From Trileptium ribeirensis (lineage: Eukaryota > Nematoda > Enoplea > Enoplida > Thoracostomopsidae), in assembly GCA_030248225.1 (NCBI GenBank), contig JASANE010019528.1, positions 38,084-102,083 on the forward strand: a DNA stretch of 64,000 bases, read 5' to 3'. Of the stretch, positions 24,542 through 36,540 are shown piece by piece. Position 1 is the first letter of the stretch; every line of letters starts with the position of its first letter. The notes under the pieces are model-generated. The model saw only the letters and a program-made list of their open reading frames with translations, was not told the origin of the DNA and made no database searches. The position numbers and the translations under genes were made by a program.

Positions 24542-24711
24542 AGGATTATCCACCTCGTAACGATCCGTAAGGATCTGTTACATATGCATTTATTATGTTA
24601 ATTTATTAAATAAAGTAGCGTTTATAGGTCTAAATAGCTTCGTTTATGTAAATTATTGATTTATGACTATGCTATGTAACTACGTGTTCACTTGCATGTT
24701 TGTATTTTTAG

Positions 24712-25094
24712 CTAGACCATAAACATTCCCATGAAAACAATACCCTGCGATACGACAAAGACGAATCCTTCAATCATTCTCTGCCATCACCTTCATGTCA
24801 TGTCGCTGTCGACACCACCAGCACCACTAGTGATGCAATTACTAGAGCATCGCAAGCAGTAGGGGTTGGGCTGGACCATTCTCAACGCACCGTTTCTGTG
24901 GATTCGAATAATCATCATACTGCGAACCGTGGTACCGATGTCATTCAAAAACAGCACCGTAGCCGTCATGTGTTTTCAGCAGAAGCACCACGTCCAATTT
25001 ATAGAACACCGGAATATCGATGGTCGCATGTTCATCTTCAGTTGCTATCTGATATTTTGTTGGCTATCGAAACTGATGTTTCTGGATGGAAGGC
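24712..25094 (+). CDS. NBEA: Neurobeachin family protein, exon A
   Basis: A 383-bp exon with acceptor TGTATTTTTAG and donor GTTAGT, open from its first codon and ending two bases into a codon. The N-terminal two thirds is poorly conserved and rich in Ser, Thr and His. The end, RPIYRTPEYRWSHVHL followed by LLSDILLAIETDVSGW, matches the NBEA/LRBA segment FRIPEFKWSPMHQRLL...ALETDVHVW. Neurobeachin is a very large PH-BEACH-WD40 scaffold for vesicle trafficking that binds protein kinase A; this segment lies in its middle, well before PH-BEACH. Splicing to exon B (34,344) makes [13 protein letters not shown], aligning without a gap with vertebrate VWRSHSTKSVMDF. I cannot tell NBEA from LRBA from this segment. 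Confidence 0.88.
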
Positions 25095-25368
25095 GTTAGT
25101 TTCTGTTACTGTATTAATTAATTTATTGTTGAATATTTATGCATTAATAATCGAAAAACTATGCAGCAATATGTCGATTATATAATATGTAATGTAATAT
25201 TACTACATTCAAAATATCGAAATGAAATACCAAATTTGTTTCCTTGAATAATCCTTGTGTTTGCCGCAGTAATAGTAACAGTTATTGCTTTCAGTTTGAT
25301 CTTAAATGTATCCGAACGAACAGTGGTCTTTTGAGAATTTTTTGCCGTCGAAATTTAATTAAAGTTTT

Positions 25369-25755
25369 CTGGCCTGTCCACAGCCCTCCGAAAAGTGGGG
25401 GGGGGAAACTTCGGGGGGCCCCATGTTCATTCTCGGGGGAAATTTCAAAGTGGGGGAGGATAAATTTTGCTTAAAAATACAAAATATTTCCATATTTTCA
25501 TGCATTTTTACTACTGTGAACGTACTTTCAAGCTAAAAAACAATATTTTAGCGTTATAAATAGTGGTAATTAATGTTTAAAAAACAATTTGCAAACAAAA
25601 AACATAAATTTTCAGACATAAAAAATTTTTGGAATTAGTTGAACATGGGGGGTTTCGGCCGAGTGGGGGGGACGGACATGGGGGAAAATCTCACGAACAT
25701 GGGGGGATTTGGAAAGTGGGGGGTCCCCACCACCCCCCCACTGTGGACAGGCCAG
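25369..25755. mobile_element. MITE with CTGGCCTGTCCACAG ends and GTTTT target duplication
   Basis: Perfect 15-bp TIRs CTGGCCTGTCCACAG, flanked by 5-bp direct repeats GTTTT (25,364-25,368 and 25,756-25,760). G-rich subterminal parts such as AAAGTGGGGGGGGG and GGGGGATTTGG surround an AT-rich middle; no coding capacity. The mirror copy is 63,526-63,909 and other copies lie at about 34,530, 38,141 and 49,143. It sits in the neurobeachin intron after exon A. Confidence 0.88.
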
Positions 25756-25973
25756 GTTTTAGAGATATTCTCGGTTCTGAGACATTGATGCGACTCTGAG
25801 ACCTGATGCCACATTTGCATGGCATTAGTAGGATAAATTATTACCAACATGAGTGAAACATAGATACACGCATCAGTAATTTCGAAAATATATTGTAATC
25901 TAGCCAAATTTCTGGGAAAATACAGATGATTATGTGTTTTAGGTCTTTGTGCTATCGTACGGCTGTGAATGTT

Positions 25974-26062
25974 CCTTATATGTGTAACATATCCATTATG
26001 GATCGTTACGGATAGGTTATCACGACAGTGTAATGAGCAACATTACTGTATCCTAAGTCAAT
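25974..26062 (-). repeat. Inverted relative of the end of the hairpin minisatellite
   Basis: The reverse complement reads AATGTTGCTCATTACACTGT, then a spacer, then CCGTAACGATCC and ATGTTACACATAT. That is the order seen at the right end of the minisatellite (24,480-24,590: hairpin core, then CGTAACGATCCGTAAGGATC, then TGTTACATATG). Exon A lies between the two inverted copies. The flanking stretch 26,063-28,504 shows no gene. Confidence 0.65.
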
Positions 26063-26537
26063 TTCCGTTATGGAAAACAGTGATCAATCAATAGCCTTGA
26101 ACAAAATCCAAGTTTCCCTCCCTGAGCGAGTATAACTGTGCGTGCGTTTGTGATAGAGTACTTGTGACCTTGATGAATTAGGCATTATTTATATTCGCTG
26201 TCATTTAACCAAGCTATGATTGTATGTTCTATTCTTACCATTCTATGAGCTATTGGTGCAACTGTATGACCTGTTGTTATAATTATGTTACCAATTGGCG
26301 CAATCGCATGAGTAGTGGTCGAGTACTTGATTTGCTTACGTATATAATGTCTGATTTGTGGTCATATATTCACTGTATGCAAACTATCTGATTGGAACCT
26401 TTATTGTGTTGTTTACAGATAATTTCATGATTATTATTGACACATATATTGGTCATGTGAAACTTACTTGACCTATTTGTTCGTTATGTTAATAATTCGA
26501 TGTATAATTATTGTTTCTGGCCGGCCGGGTGTAATAG

Positions 26538-26651
26538 GATACCTCGTGGTATCTTACCGGTCCCGACCATCCGTCTTTGTTTGTTGTATCGCATTTTGAG
26601 GTATAATTGTAATAACTGCCGGCCGGGTTTGGTGAGGTATCTCGGGATACC
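26538..26651. repeat. Pair of GGCCGGGT-linked hairpins
   Basis: Two short perfect hairpins, GATACC-TCGT-GGTATC (26,538-26,553) and GGTATC-TCGG-GATACC (26,636-26,651), each lie a short distance after a GGCCGGGT word. The stem halves are exchanged between the two. The mirror region is near 62,630-62,760. Function unknown. Confidence 0.5.
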
Positions 26652-27581
26652 GTAGCATCCCCGTCCATGGTTTGTGCCGGTATTACGTGATCTTGTAACT
26701 TACACTGGCTATAAAACATTATATGACGGTAGCTGATAGGAAAGAGCGAGTTTAGGTTGTCTGTAAGAACAGATATCTGCATTATAAAGAAGCCGTCCCT
26801 ACCGCTCCGTCAGTAAGAAAAAGGTTGTCCTGAGTTTGGCTGTTTGGCGTGCAGCGAACAGCAAATTTCACATCTGAAAATTGTAAGTACAAAATACACA
26901 ATATCAAATTACACAGTGTTCATTTTCATTGGAGACAGCAGAAAACTTTAATGAACAAAACAAATTTAAAGTGTCAATTCGGAATCCTCGGTATTGAGGG
27001 CCATTGTTGTTCTGGCCTATAACGGTTTAGAGTTTGTATAAGCGCGCCAGGCATTTCTGGTACAAAATTTTTGGCCTGTTCAATGAGATCGGTCCCGTAC
27101 TTAATTATAGTCGGTATAAAAATTGTAGTAAGGTGCCCGGACTCTAGGGTCTAATTTGAGCTTAGTATTAACCCGCTGTGCCTACCTTGGGTATAGTACA
27201 CCCATGCAATACGGAAATTTTATCGATGGGCATGTCACCCATCCTTTTGTTCCCAGCGTAGAGCCATATCCAAAAATGTAACTCACAGTCCTTAGAATAT
27301 AATCCCAGCTAGCCCTGAAACCTTCGGTTTTTCTTACTATAAACCTGGATATGCTCACCCGAGAGCCCGGCTTCTCCTTGTTCATCCTGTCCCCTTGATA
27401 TTGGCTGTCAAAATGATCGGCTTGCGGAGCCGAGTTTTAGTCCTAGGCCCGCGCCTCTATTGGCCCTCTTGTTAAGTAGTTTGGAACACTTTCCCGTGTC
27501 CCACTTCCGTATTTGTTTATTTTTCTCTTTTGTTTGTACCATATTTAACTGGTTCCGTGACACCCACTCATCTATGTACAC

Positions 27582-27980
27582 AAAGGTTTTTTGGGTCCAC
27601 AGGTGGGTCCGGATCCAAATATTTTTACGTGGACCCAAAAACTTTTTGCTGGACCTACGCTGCACCCAGGGCAGTGTCGGCTTCGGAAACATAGGGTCTG
27701 CTAGTAAATTCTATTACAAAGTACAGAGTTTCAGCCGTTTCTGCTTACATGTGTATATAGTTGCTTGCTGCTGGTTTCACGGATGGCCCTCATCGTTTGT
27801 CCTGGCTTGGGACAGGCAGAGAATAATTTATATGTATATATGTAATAAGTCAAATTGCGTATGTAATAATTTCGTAATCACGTTTCTTTATTGTGTAAAA
27901 TTTCGTGAAATTCTCGAGCTAAAAATTGTAAGCCTGAACCCAGTGTTTAAGGTCTGGACCCAAAAGAAATTTGCTGGACC
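27582..27980. repeat. Repeated GGACCCAAAA...TTTGCTGGACC motif with hairpin
   Basis: AAAGGTTTTTTGGGTCCAC (27,582-27,600) is the inverse of GTGGACCCAAAAACTTT (27,629-27,645), giving a long stem with a 28-base loop. The right half continues TTGCTGGACC and recurs at 27,954-27,980 as GGACCCAAAAGAAATTTGCT. A mirror copy lies near 61,270-61,650. Probably the ends of an unrecognised short element. Confidence 0.5.
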
Positions 27981-28504
27981 CATGGTCCATTTTGAAAAAA
28001 CCCTGGTCGTCATTAATTTGGTAATGCGTTTTCTCCACTTTCAAATAAGCTATTGTAGGGTTTGTGACACCCAGCAGAATTTGACGACAGTGTGCCTTAA
28101 CTCCTATCTGATCAGCTTTAAAAGTCTCCTTGGGTTCCACTTTTTATAGGGCGGTATGTATATGAAACACAAAGCATGCTACAAGTTTTTATACACTATG
28201 ACAAAACCATAGATGGAACCAGGCCCGCTGAGCTTCAGCCTCGCTTGTGAGATAATATTGACCCCTGTTTATTCTTCCATGTTTCTTATTCCATGTACAT
28301 AATATAAATATATATTTACAATTATAAATATTTTATATAAGTTAATACTAAAAGGATGGTTATTTATTAAATAAATATTATATATATAATAAAGTTAATG
28401 TAAAATTAATATAGTAAAATAGTTAACATATTAATTGAGTAAATATAGTTAGTGTATTATTAAAATGCAGTTTATTAATATATTTATTATTTATATATAT
28501 TAAT

Positions 28505-29506
28505 CAGGGAATAACCGGAACCGAAATTTACCGGAACCGGAACCAGCAACCGGAACCGTCCATTTAAACCGGATCCGGAACCGGAACCTGGTCTTCGAAA
28601 TTTATATATAGTAAAACAGATGATGGAAGAAATGAAGGTATAGTGGATTTAAAATGCATTAAAAATAACTTTTACGTTAAACTTAATGTATTGCGATGGT
28701 ATTATTGCCTTTCTGAAACTTTAAAGAGACTGAGGAAGCTATAATGTTTATTTATCGATCAAATTATGTCGGTTTTTGGACATTCAGAGCAAAAAATGTC
28801 TTCCACTATACACCATTACGTATACTGCGTCAAATCGAATGTGCTTACAAAGCTTGGAGCGTAGAATACACACTTTCGCTCTGCCTCCAGTCGCCTCCCT
28901 TTACTACACATACGTTTGTTACATGTTCTTCTGTAGGAAACTGCTGATGCTGCTCGCACAGTTTCAATAAATACAGTTCATTGCCAAGAAAGCAGTTTCT
29001 AGCTGCGCTGCAGATAACGTTAGTTTACTTCAATTTAGACTGATTTACCAAGTTAATAAGCGCACTGGCGGCTGCTTGACGCAATTTATGTTAGCCAAGC
29101 ATACCCTAAGTACTTCTGCGTAAGCCATGCTCTGCTACCGAGTTGGACCAGTTTAATTCAAACGTATCCCACAGATTTCTGGATGAGTAAAATAGCTGCC
29201 ACAAGCATCGACCTGGCTTTGATTTAACAAACTCCTGCAGGTTATTATGAAAAATTCCTGCTTTAATTATGTGCCTTACTTACGTTTCACACGGCAAATT
29301 GGTTAGTTAATCTTTTCTTTTGCTTGGTTGTATAGCTTGATCATTGTATATTTCATATGTTTGGATTACAGGATGAAGAAAAAACTTGAAAAATTTCAAA
29401 CAAAATTTTTAAACCGGAATTCCGGTTCCGGTATGGTTTTTGCCCTTTGCCGGAACCGCAACCGGAACACGATTTTCGCCGGAACCGGAATTCCGGTTAC
29501 TCCCTG
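28505..29506. mobile_element. Non-autonomous hAT-like element with 8-bp target duplication
   Basis: A 1,002-bp element starting CAGGGAATAACCGGAA and ending in the inverse TTCCGGTTACTCCCTG. Perfect 8-bp direct repeats ATATTAAT flank it (28,497-28,504 and 29,507-29,514). CAGGG ends with 8-bp duplications are typical of the hAT superfamily. Both subterminal regions are packed with CCGGAACC repeats. No transposase frame is present. Mirror copy: 59,745-60,750; relic: 15,391-15,925. Confidence 0.88.
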
Positions 29507-29714
29507 ATATTAATGTAAATTTATAAATATTTAGTAAATTTATTCATTATAAAATAAAATATATAGATAATAATTAAAATGTATATATATTAAGCAAACT
29601 TTTAGTAACATTAATATTAGTAATTTACTATTAATTATTATATATATATACTTTGGGGCTAAAATTAGGATTTTGGGGTGACAAGATTTAAGAGATTTAG
29701 GAGTCTGGAAATAT

Positions 29715-32700
29715 GTGGCAAATCATCCCTAAAATTGGTGATTTTGGTGAACTAAGATTGGCGCAAGGAACGGGATAACAAAATTTGGGCCCCGTAGACG
29801 ACGCTGTTAAAATTAACGGGCGTTTTAATTAAGCTTAATCCAAAGGAAAGTTAGGAATTTCGTTGGTTTACGGCATCAGTCCCAATTTTAAATTTAAATT
29901 GTTAAATTAAGGAGAGACCGAAATGACGGAACTAAACGGCCTCAAAACGTGTCGGAGTCCGGAATCAAAGACACAGACAGTCGGTGCTAGTTGCGAAATC
30001 TATTAGTAAGCTTGATTTCGGCATCGTGTAGTTTAGACGGTTTTACTGTTCGGCTCCGACGCTTATTTTACATGGCGAATTTATACTAATATATAAATAT
30101 TTTCTATAAACATAAATAAATATTTTCTATAAACATATTTGAAATTAGCACTAGCACATTATTGCTATCAATTTGGATTTAAGAATTTCATAGTTTTGCT
30201 CATGACTTCAGCAGATACTTTTACCGGATTTGCTCAACGGATTTGGACATTGAAAATTTATCTGTAGGAACTAAAATCAACCAAATTGTTCTTGCGCAAA
30301 ATTTCCTCCAGGAATTATCTTAAAACTTCGCTGAGATGCTATGTCGGACGTGTCAGGTCTTGCCCCGACGGAGCGGTTTTGAGTAGGACCGTGACACGGT
30401 TCTCAGAAATACAAAATATTGGAAAACCTAGCATCTGTGCAAATTTTCAGGAATTAAAAGTTGGCATAATCTTGAGAAAATTTAATTTTCTAGGTTTGTC
30501 CCGCTATTTTTATAGATTGGGCTACGGACGCCGTCTGAAACTGTTTGCTTTAGGACACGATTTAGGATATCTTAAAAGCAAGACTATTTCACGGTGAAAA
30601 TGGCCGTTGGAGCTAGCTGTCCTCACTTACGAAAGAGGATTACTTTAAGTATAATAATACTATGTCTAAAAATACAAATAGAATGAACTCATTTTTATTT
30701 TAATTTGACCAGTATATAGTGATTCCGCGCTGGACCGCCAATAATGCGAAGATCCTTTTTTGCGAAGTTGGATATAAAATTTGTATGTAACACACTCTTG
30801 AACCTAGGAATTAATATGGTGTTTAAGTTCCCAAAATTTATGCAGGTATGGGACTTGGTTCGTTAGGATACTAGGACACGTTTCAAATGGTACCTTAACT
30901 TGAGCCTTGATAAAAGGGCTGAGGCAACTCCTCAGCTGCATAAAATTTTCACCGGAGAACGACGGGTTGAAAATGAAAAAGTATTTCTTATGGTTGAAAT
31001 ATGAAAAAGTATTTCTTTGGTTCTGAATTGAACTACCCCTATTTTTACTTGTCCCAAAGTCAAATAATTAAATTCACTAGAGTCACAGTTTACTGGAAAA
31101 TTTGCCCAATACTTAACTCTTCGAGTATTTATTGCGAGTTAGCGAGATAGAAAACTTTTTTATAGATATGCTTAAAAATCAAAACCAGTAAATTCTATAT
31201 TAAATAAATTGTAGTAAAATTTCGAAGAAAATCTCGCAACTTAAACCACTAATATATACCATAGTCGCGATTTGGATTTAGGATACTATTTAATACAGAT
31301 TCTTAAATGGTGGCAATAACCCACTGTCTTTTTAAAATTCGTGGCATTGACGTCGCAGTCGTTTCGCTCAAAAACCGTGAAGACCCGCGGATATCAAGTC
31401 AGTTTAACAGTATTAAATTTCATAGTTTTGATCTTTAAAGACCGGTGAATTTCGGGTTGTTTTTCGTCTTAAAATATAAGTCTAGCCCTGTCTCTTTGGG
31501 ATGGAAGGGTATTAGAAACTAATTAATTAGACCCATTCCAACCATAAAAGTTACTATATATTATTATTTTAACTAGGATTCTTACAGCACTTTGCAAGAA
31601 CCCGTGCTTTTTGCTAGGAATTTAGAAAATAGATCCGCTGAGTTAGGTTTAAGCTTCAACCCATTTGCAGTATTGAAATATTCTCATTTTAGTGTTTTTG
31701 TATCAGATTCGATCCAGCCACTTCGCAAAATTAAACGAAATAATACAAATTTCTCCGATGAAAGTAAATATTAATTTCACCACGTTTGACAAGCTATGTA
31801 GGTAATGGTATAAATCGAGTGGTAAAATTTAATAGCACACTATCAATTTCTAGAGTATCTCAGGAGTTAGCAATAGGTTTTGATTAATTTCTACCGGAGG
31901 ACGTCTGCTCTGCGCACAACTTCTTGGATTGCAGTGGCCCAAGAGTTTAAATCACGAAACGGTTAACCCTAAAAGAAAATATCACACAATTGAGCTGAGT
32001 CTGAGCAATAAAACACTTACATATTTATATATATCTTCACATTTCTCCTTGCCGTTAATCGATAAAGAGCAAGGATGACATTACTGGGCGAATTTTTCGC
32101 GCCCCTACTGAAATTGTTACTAGTGGATGTCAAATCTTCCATGTATTTTCCATATTCCTTCCGGATCTACAATAGCATTCTTGTTCCCTATTTATTTAAA
32201 ATGAACATTTGCCGTATTGGCACGCATTGCTAGTCACACTAGGTATACTAAGTTCCGATGAACTGGACATCGGATTAGTCTCTGTTAAGCTAAATAAAAG
32301 AGACCACTATGAATTTGCCGTTCAAAATTTCCCTGCATATTTGCGTATAATAAACATTCTCGGGAGTATTAGAAAATGAGAATTGGATTTTGTGAAGTTT
32401 AACTGACTTCAATGTATCAGAGAAAACTTATTGTAACTATTTAGGGTTTAAGCTTTCGAAATACATCATTAGGATATAGGAGTTTGCAATAAAAATATTA
32501 CGAGTTAATGAATACTCACTCTCATGTCATATCATTCAAATGTACCGTACTGTTCATTGCTGGAGTCGTACCATGCTATTATGTTTATCTATTACTTGTA
32601 TGACGATTATTATTGATTGTTGTATATCATTTATATGTATGAAATTGTACCTTATCTACTTTGTTAATATACTTAACCTCTAGTAGACTAGGATAAGTAA

Positions 32701-33480
32701 TCGAGTTGCGCTTCCACACTCGTGTCTTTTCCCCGTAGCGTACCTGAACCCCGAACCTATACTCTTGTTGAGTGTGCCGTATTGCCTTATCCTTTAACCG
32801 ATCGCGTATTCGATTAGCTTATCAATAAATAATAATTGAAAACCCAATGTGTTCTTGTGTTTGTTGATGCTTAATATAGCGATATGTATCAAAGGGGTTC
32901 GAAATCGTCGCGCCAGTCGACGACCTTCGTTTAGCCTTAACATCGGAAAGGTCGCAAGTTTTAGCGTGGATCGCTGACAATTTAATGTTTACGGCTGAGT
33001 TGCTAAAACGAGAACGCGTGAGTTCCAAAGGTTTTAAAGATATCGACGAAGATTCGAGGGAACCATCTGCCGAACCTCATAGCGAAAACGATTCGACGTT
33101 AAACGTCTAGGGGTTGTCTAACCTAGTATATTGGCCACAAATGGAATCGGGAAAAGATCGCGAGTGATCAGTACCAACGATCTACTCGATTGGAACTTCC
33201 AGCCGAGATAAGAATATGTATGGTGTCCTTGCCCTGCGAGCAGGTGACGGAGCCAACCTCCCTGGGTAGTGACCACGCAGGTGACGATCCGAACACACCT
33301 CGTGAAGCGTTCCTGGGGTTTGCTAAGCTTCGTTTAGCTTGTTGAGCCTGATCGAATGGGATGGTTAGCTCTCTCCCATGATGTTATGATACCTGGGGCC
33401 AAACGGGCATTGCGTTTGAAAGCACGTAGTGCTGTAGAGTCACGCCGATATTACATAGGGTTGTCTTCTCCCAAATGGGG
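29715..33480 (-). repeat. Retroelement-like block, left-arm copy
   Basis: Nearly identical in the parts compared to the inverse of 55,795-59,560. Its 32,780-33,480 end is related to 16,080-16,850. Short frames identical in both arms (for example 30,286-30,597 and 31,592-31,774) reflect arm identity and show no known domain. I see no exon here; it is intron between neurobeachin exons A and B. Confidence 0.55.
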
Positions 33481-34343
33481 TTCTGACTGACATTTTTCGA
33501 TGCCCATAACAACAATTAGGTGACCGGTTCGTGCCCTCGGTAAAATTTTTATCCCGCTGTATAAACACAACAGTAGACAAAAATTTGACAATACATTTAC
33601 CCAAATTCATGTCCGAAGTTAAAACGCTAAATCAAATGAAAAGTTGCTAACATTTTCTTTTATCCTCAACAGGGAAAGGTTTTGCGCAGCTTCTCATCCT
33701 TTTTCAGCGTTTTCCTTTTAAAACACTGCACTTTGAAAGGTTTCAAACCCCCTTCCGGGATCAACCATGGGTCTAGTTCATGTCACCCTTCCAGAATACA
33801 GCGTTCCCACAATTCCGTCCCAGCCCCTTCCGGTTCATGGCCCCCAGCAAAATGATCGTGATGGGAAAATCAGTCCATTGTAGCTCTAAATTTCTGTTAC
33901 AGTGACAGAGAGATGAGAACCTAAAACCACAATTGTTTTGTCGGATTGACGCATTTGATTTAAGTTTTAAACTTTTAAAGTTCTTAATCCATTGATGCAA
34001 GGATTTATTTAGTAATTATATAATGTTTATCAGCGCTAGGATATTTATCAGTGTTAGGACAGCATAGAATCGGTAGATGTTTCATGTACTATTTTAATAC
34101 ACGTTTTACTCTCTTTTGAGAATGCGACTGTACCTGTGTCGGATTTCACGCCAAAGAGTAAATATCACTGAGTTTTCTCAAGGCACCACATCGCGGTATA
34201 TGCAGTTATTGGGTTCTCTATCTTAATGTCTTGTGGTCAGATGCAACCGACACTGCTTGGAGCTCTAAGCACAGTCGATCACGCATCGTAGCATACTCTA
34301 TCACTTCCAGCTATTTGTTGTATTTTGTGCATCGTTGTTTTAG

Positions 34344-34497
34344 CGATAACTCGAAAACGGTGATTGATTTCGTCAATTCGCCGGACCATGCAGTGTTCGT
34401 TGTCAATACCGTGCACGTTGTGTCACAATTGGTCGACAACTTGATCATGGCTTGTGGTGGCCTTTTGCCGCTTCTTGCTGCTGCGACTTCGCCTAGC
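34344..34497 (+). CDS. NBEA: Neurobeachin family protein, exon B
   Basis: A 154-bp exon with acceptor TTGTTTTAG and donor GTAAGG. It begins with one base that completes an Ala codon with exon A, then codes 51 residues: [50 protein letters not shown]. Vertebrate NBEA has KSVMDFVNS, FVHNTIHLISQMVDNIIIACGG and ILPLLSAATSP at the same place, a near gap-free match. It ends in phase 0, as exon C requires. The right-arm copy (54,759-54,912) is identical by eye. Confidence 0.95.
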
Positions 34498-34529
34498 GTA
34501 AGGATTTCTGATAGAAGTAAACCTGCGTG

Positions 34530-34870
34530 TCTAGAGCGTTCCGAAAATTTGTGGGGGAACTCGGGGGAGGGGTTTGGAATTCTAGGGGAAAAGTTCAAAT
34601 TTAAGTAATAAAATTTTGTCTTTAAAATCGTGTCTATTTCTATGTTTTCCTGCATTTTTAACAGTTGTACATTTATTCTTAATGTTTTAGCATTAGAATA
34701 GTAATTAATGTTTAAAAACGTTAACATGCAAAAATATAAATTTAGAGACAAGGAATTTTGGATTTAGTTGAACATGGTTTTGACCGAGCGGGGAGTATCA
34801 CAAAAGATGGGGGATTTTGGAAGTAGAGAGCCATCTGTGCCACCCCCCCTCCCCAAGGTGGCCAGGTCAG
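34530..34870. mobile_element. Old copy of the CTGGCCTGTCCACAG MITE family
   Basis: The order of G-rich end, AT-rich middle (CATTTTTAACAGTTGTAC, TTAATTAATGTTTAAAA-like words), AGTTGAACATGG and C-rich end matches 25,369-25,755, with the right end GGTGGCCAGGTCAG. TIRs are decayed and the left boundary is approximate. It lies just after exon B. Confidence 0.65.
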
Positions 34871-35204
34871 ATAAATTGCGTTTGATATTTTGATTTTAAC
34901 ATAATATGACGATTTCGGATTGTTGGCGGCAGGAGAGCCTTTAATGTCATAACGACCTTATACATTCGGTTTTGTGCTCAAAATTTTTGGGTGGAGACAG
35001 TCTCTCTCAAGGGGCGTGACCCATGCATGGCATTTAGCAGATTTTTAAAAATGGAAAATGTTTCCTGTTGCAGACGCATAGATCACTTCCATATCACACA
35101 TCGTCATTTAACTAATGATTAAAGACAGAATACATAATATAACAATTATAACGAAGAACTTCAAGAGGAATGCACAATATCCTGGTTAATCCAAACCTCG
35201 GAAA

Positions 35205-35420
35205 TCACAGGGGGTGCAGCCGGGACCCCGGCTCACCTGCCGGGGCCGTGGGATCTTTGCCGGGGGGCATTTTTTGCCGGATTTGTTGCGTTTAATCTAT
35301 CGTTTTCCGAGCAGGGGCTTTGAGCCGCTGGGCACCCGCACTTTGTGCCTGATGGTAGGAGCCGCTGGGTACCTCCGTTTTGCGGGGGGGGCAGCCGAAA
35401 ATACGGCCCCAAACTTTGCA
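35205..35420. repeat. GC-rich dispersed repeat with CCGGGG and GGCAAAA words
   Basis: A short GC-rich block (CAGCCGGGACC, GCCGGGGGGCATTTTTTGCCGG, GGGTACC) in the intron between exons B and C, with its inverse at 53,860-54,055. Word content resembles the CTGGGCTCTCCA family, but no clean TIRs are visible. Confidence 0.45.
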
Positions 35421-35723
35421 CCAGCCAGAATATATCCAAATGATATCAGAGGAAAACACCACTCGATAAATTATCCTAAATATTCTGTCTGAAATTTTCC
35501 AGTGTGTTGGCTAAAGACTTGGGAATTTTGCGTTCCCGACCCCTGTAAAGTCTGGTGGGTTTGCGCCTGGATCTGTCTAAAATAACGGAAATTGTTTGAC
35601 TACTCGTGGCGTGCGCTTTTAATGATGACCTATGGTGAGTTATTCGCCATGATTATTTATAAAAATAATGGGCGAATTAATCAGTGAAACATTCACAACT
35701 CACTTTGTATTATTGAATTTTAG

Positions 35724-35907
35724 AGTGAACTCGAAATAGTCGATGGTACCCAACAAGGGCTTACAATCGATATTGCGGTGACTTTCCTAATACGATTTGT
35801 TAACCTGGTCGATGTATTTGTTTTTGCATCGTCACTTAACTCCGGCGAACTCGAACACGAGAAAAACATGCCAGCTGGAGGTATCCTGCGTCAATGCTTG
35901 CGTTTAA
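35724..35907 (+). CDS. NBEA: Neurobeachin family protein, exon C
   Basis: A 184-bp exon with acceptor TTGAATTTTAG and donor GTAAGT. It codes [53 protein letters not shown] and ILRQCLRL, then one base. Vertebrate NBEA reads TELENIEVTQG, AVTFLSRLMAMVDVLVFASSL and AEKNMSSGGLMRQCLRL. The residue after SSLN is Ser here but Phe in the right-arm copy and in vertebrate NBEA, so this copy carries the derived state. The joint to exon D gives LRL-IATIAVRNC, matching LRLVCCVAVRNC. Confidence 0.95.
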
Positions 35908-36220
35908 GTAAGTTTTTTTAGTTTTCTTTTTGTTAAAAATTATCTAAGAATTTCGTGTTTTCTTTTAATAGTGATTAACAATCTTATTGGTTGTATGTTC
36001 GCTGTGCTCATAAATTCTATGCAAAATGTGGTACTTACACAGCAAAACGTGTACGTATATTATTGTCAGCCAGTACCAGGATATTATAATTATATCTTCG
36101 TAGGATTTGTTTAAGCCACGCCCGTGAGGTCAGAAAGCAATGTGTGATATGAATTTTTAACACTGTCTTTTAATCTATTTTTGATGAAAGTTAATTTTAA
36201 AATAACTTTTGTTTTTGCAG

Positions 36221-36540
36221 TTGCAACCATTGCTGTTAGAAACTGTCTTGCTAATCGGGCAAATGGTGGTTTGAACGAGCATCAGAATCGCGGCCGAAAC
36301 ACACAGAATCTGTCGGAAGGCGCTGTATCTCCAGCTGGAAGCAACTATTCGCAACCTTCTCGAAAGTCTAAAATGTCAAACTTTTCGTGCGATAATGACA
36401 GCGCGAACGACAAAAGGAGCTCGGAAGACGCTGGTTCTGAAAGTTGCAGTTCCGTAGCGGCTGCAGGAAGGAAGCATAGCCAGCTGCACTGGCCAGAAAG
36501 GCAAATTAAACACAGTAGTGACGAGCCAATTAGGCAATTG
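36221..36540 (+). CDS. NBEA: Neurobeachin family protein, exon D
   Basis: Acceptor TTTGTTTTTGCAG. The exon opens with ATIAVRNCLANRANGG, matching NBEA VAVRNCLECRQR, then a Ser- and Asn-rich variable region (SRKSKMSNFSCDND, SEDAGSESCSSVAAAG). The frame stays open to 36,720. I place the end at 36,540 because a GTGAAC donor there is in phase 0, which the exon seen in the right arm at 47,828 needs; this end is less certain. About 107 residues. Five amino-acid differences separate it from the right-arm copy, all in the variable part. Confidence 0.85.

Noticed and set aside
24140..24553. Repeat proteins coded by the minisatellite
   Set aside because: Open frames occur on both strands because the unit length is often a multiple of three; no start context or splice sites.
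35960..36060. Extra neurobeachin exon after TTTTAATAG (reads MINNLIGCMF)
   Set aside because: Exon C joins exon D directly with a gap-free match to neurobeachin; this piece has no counterpart in the family.
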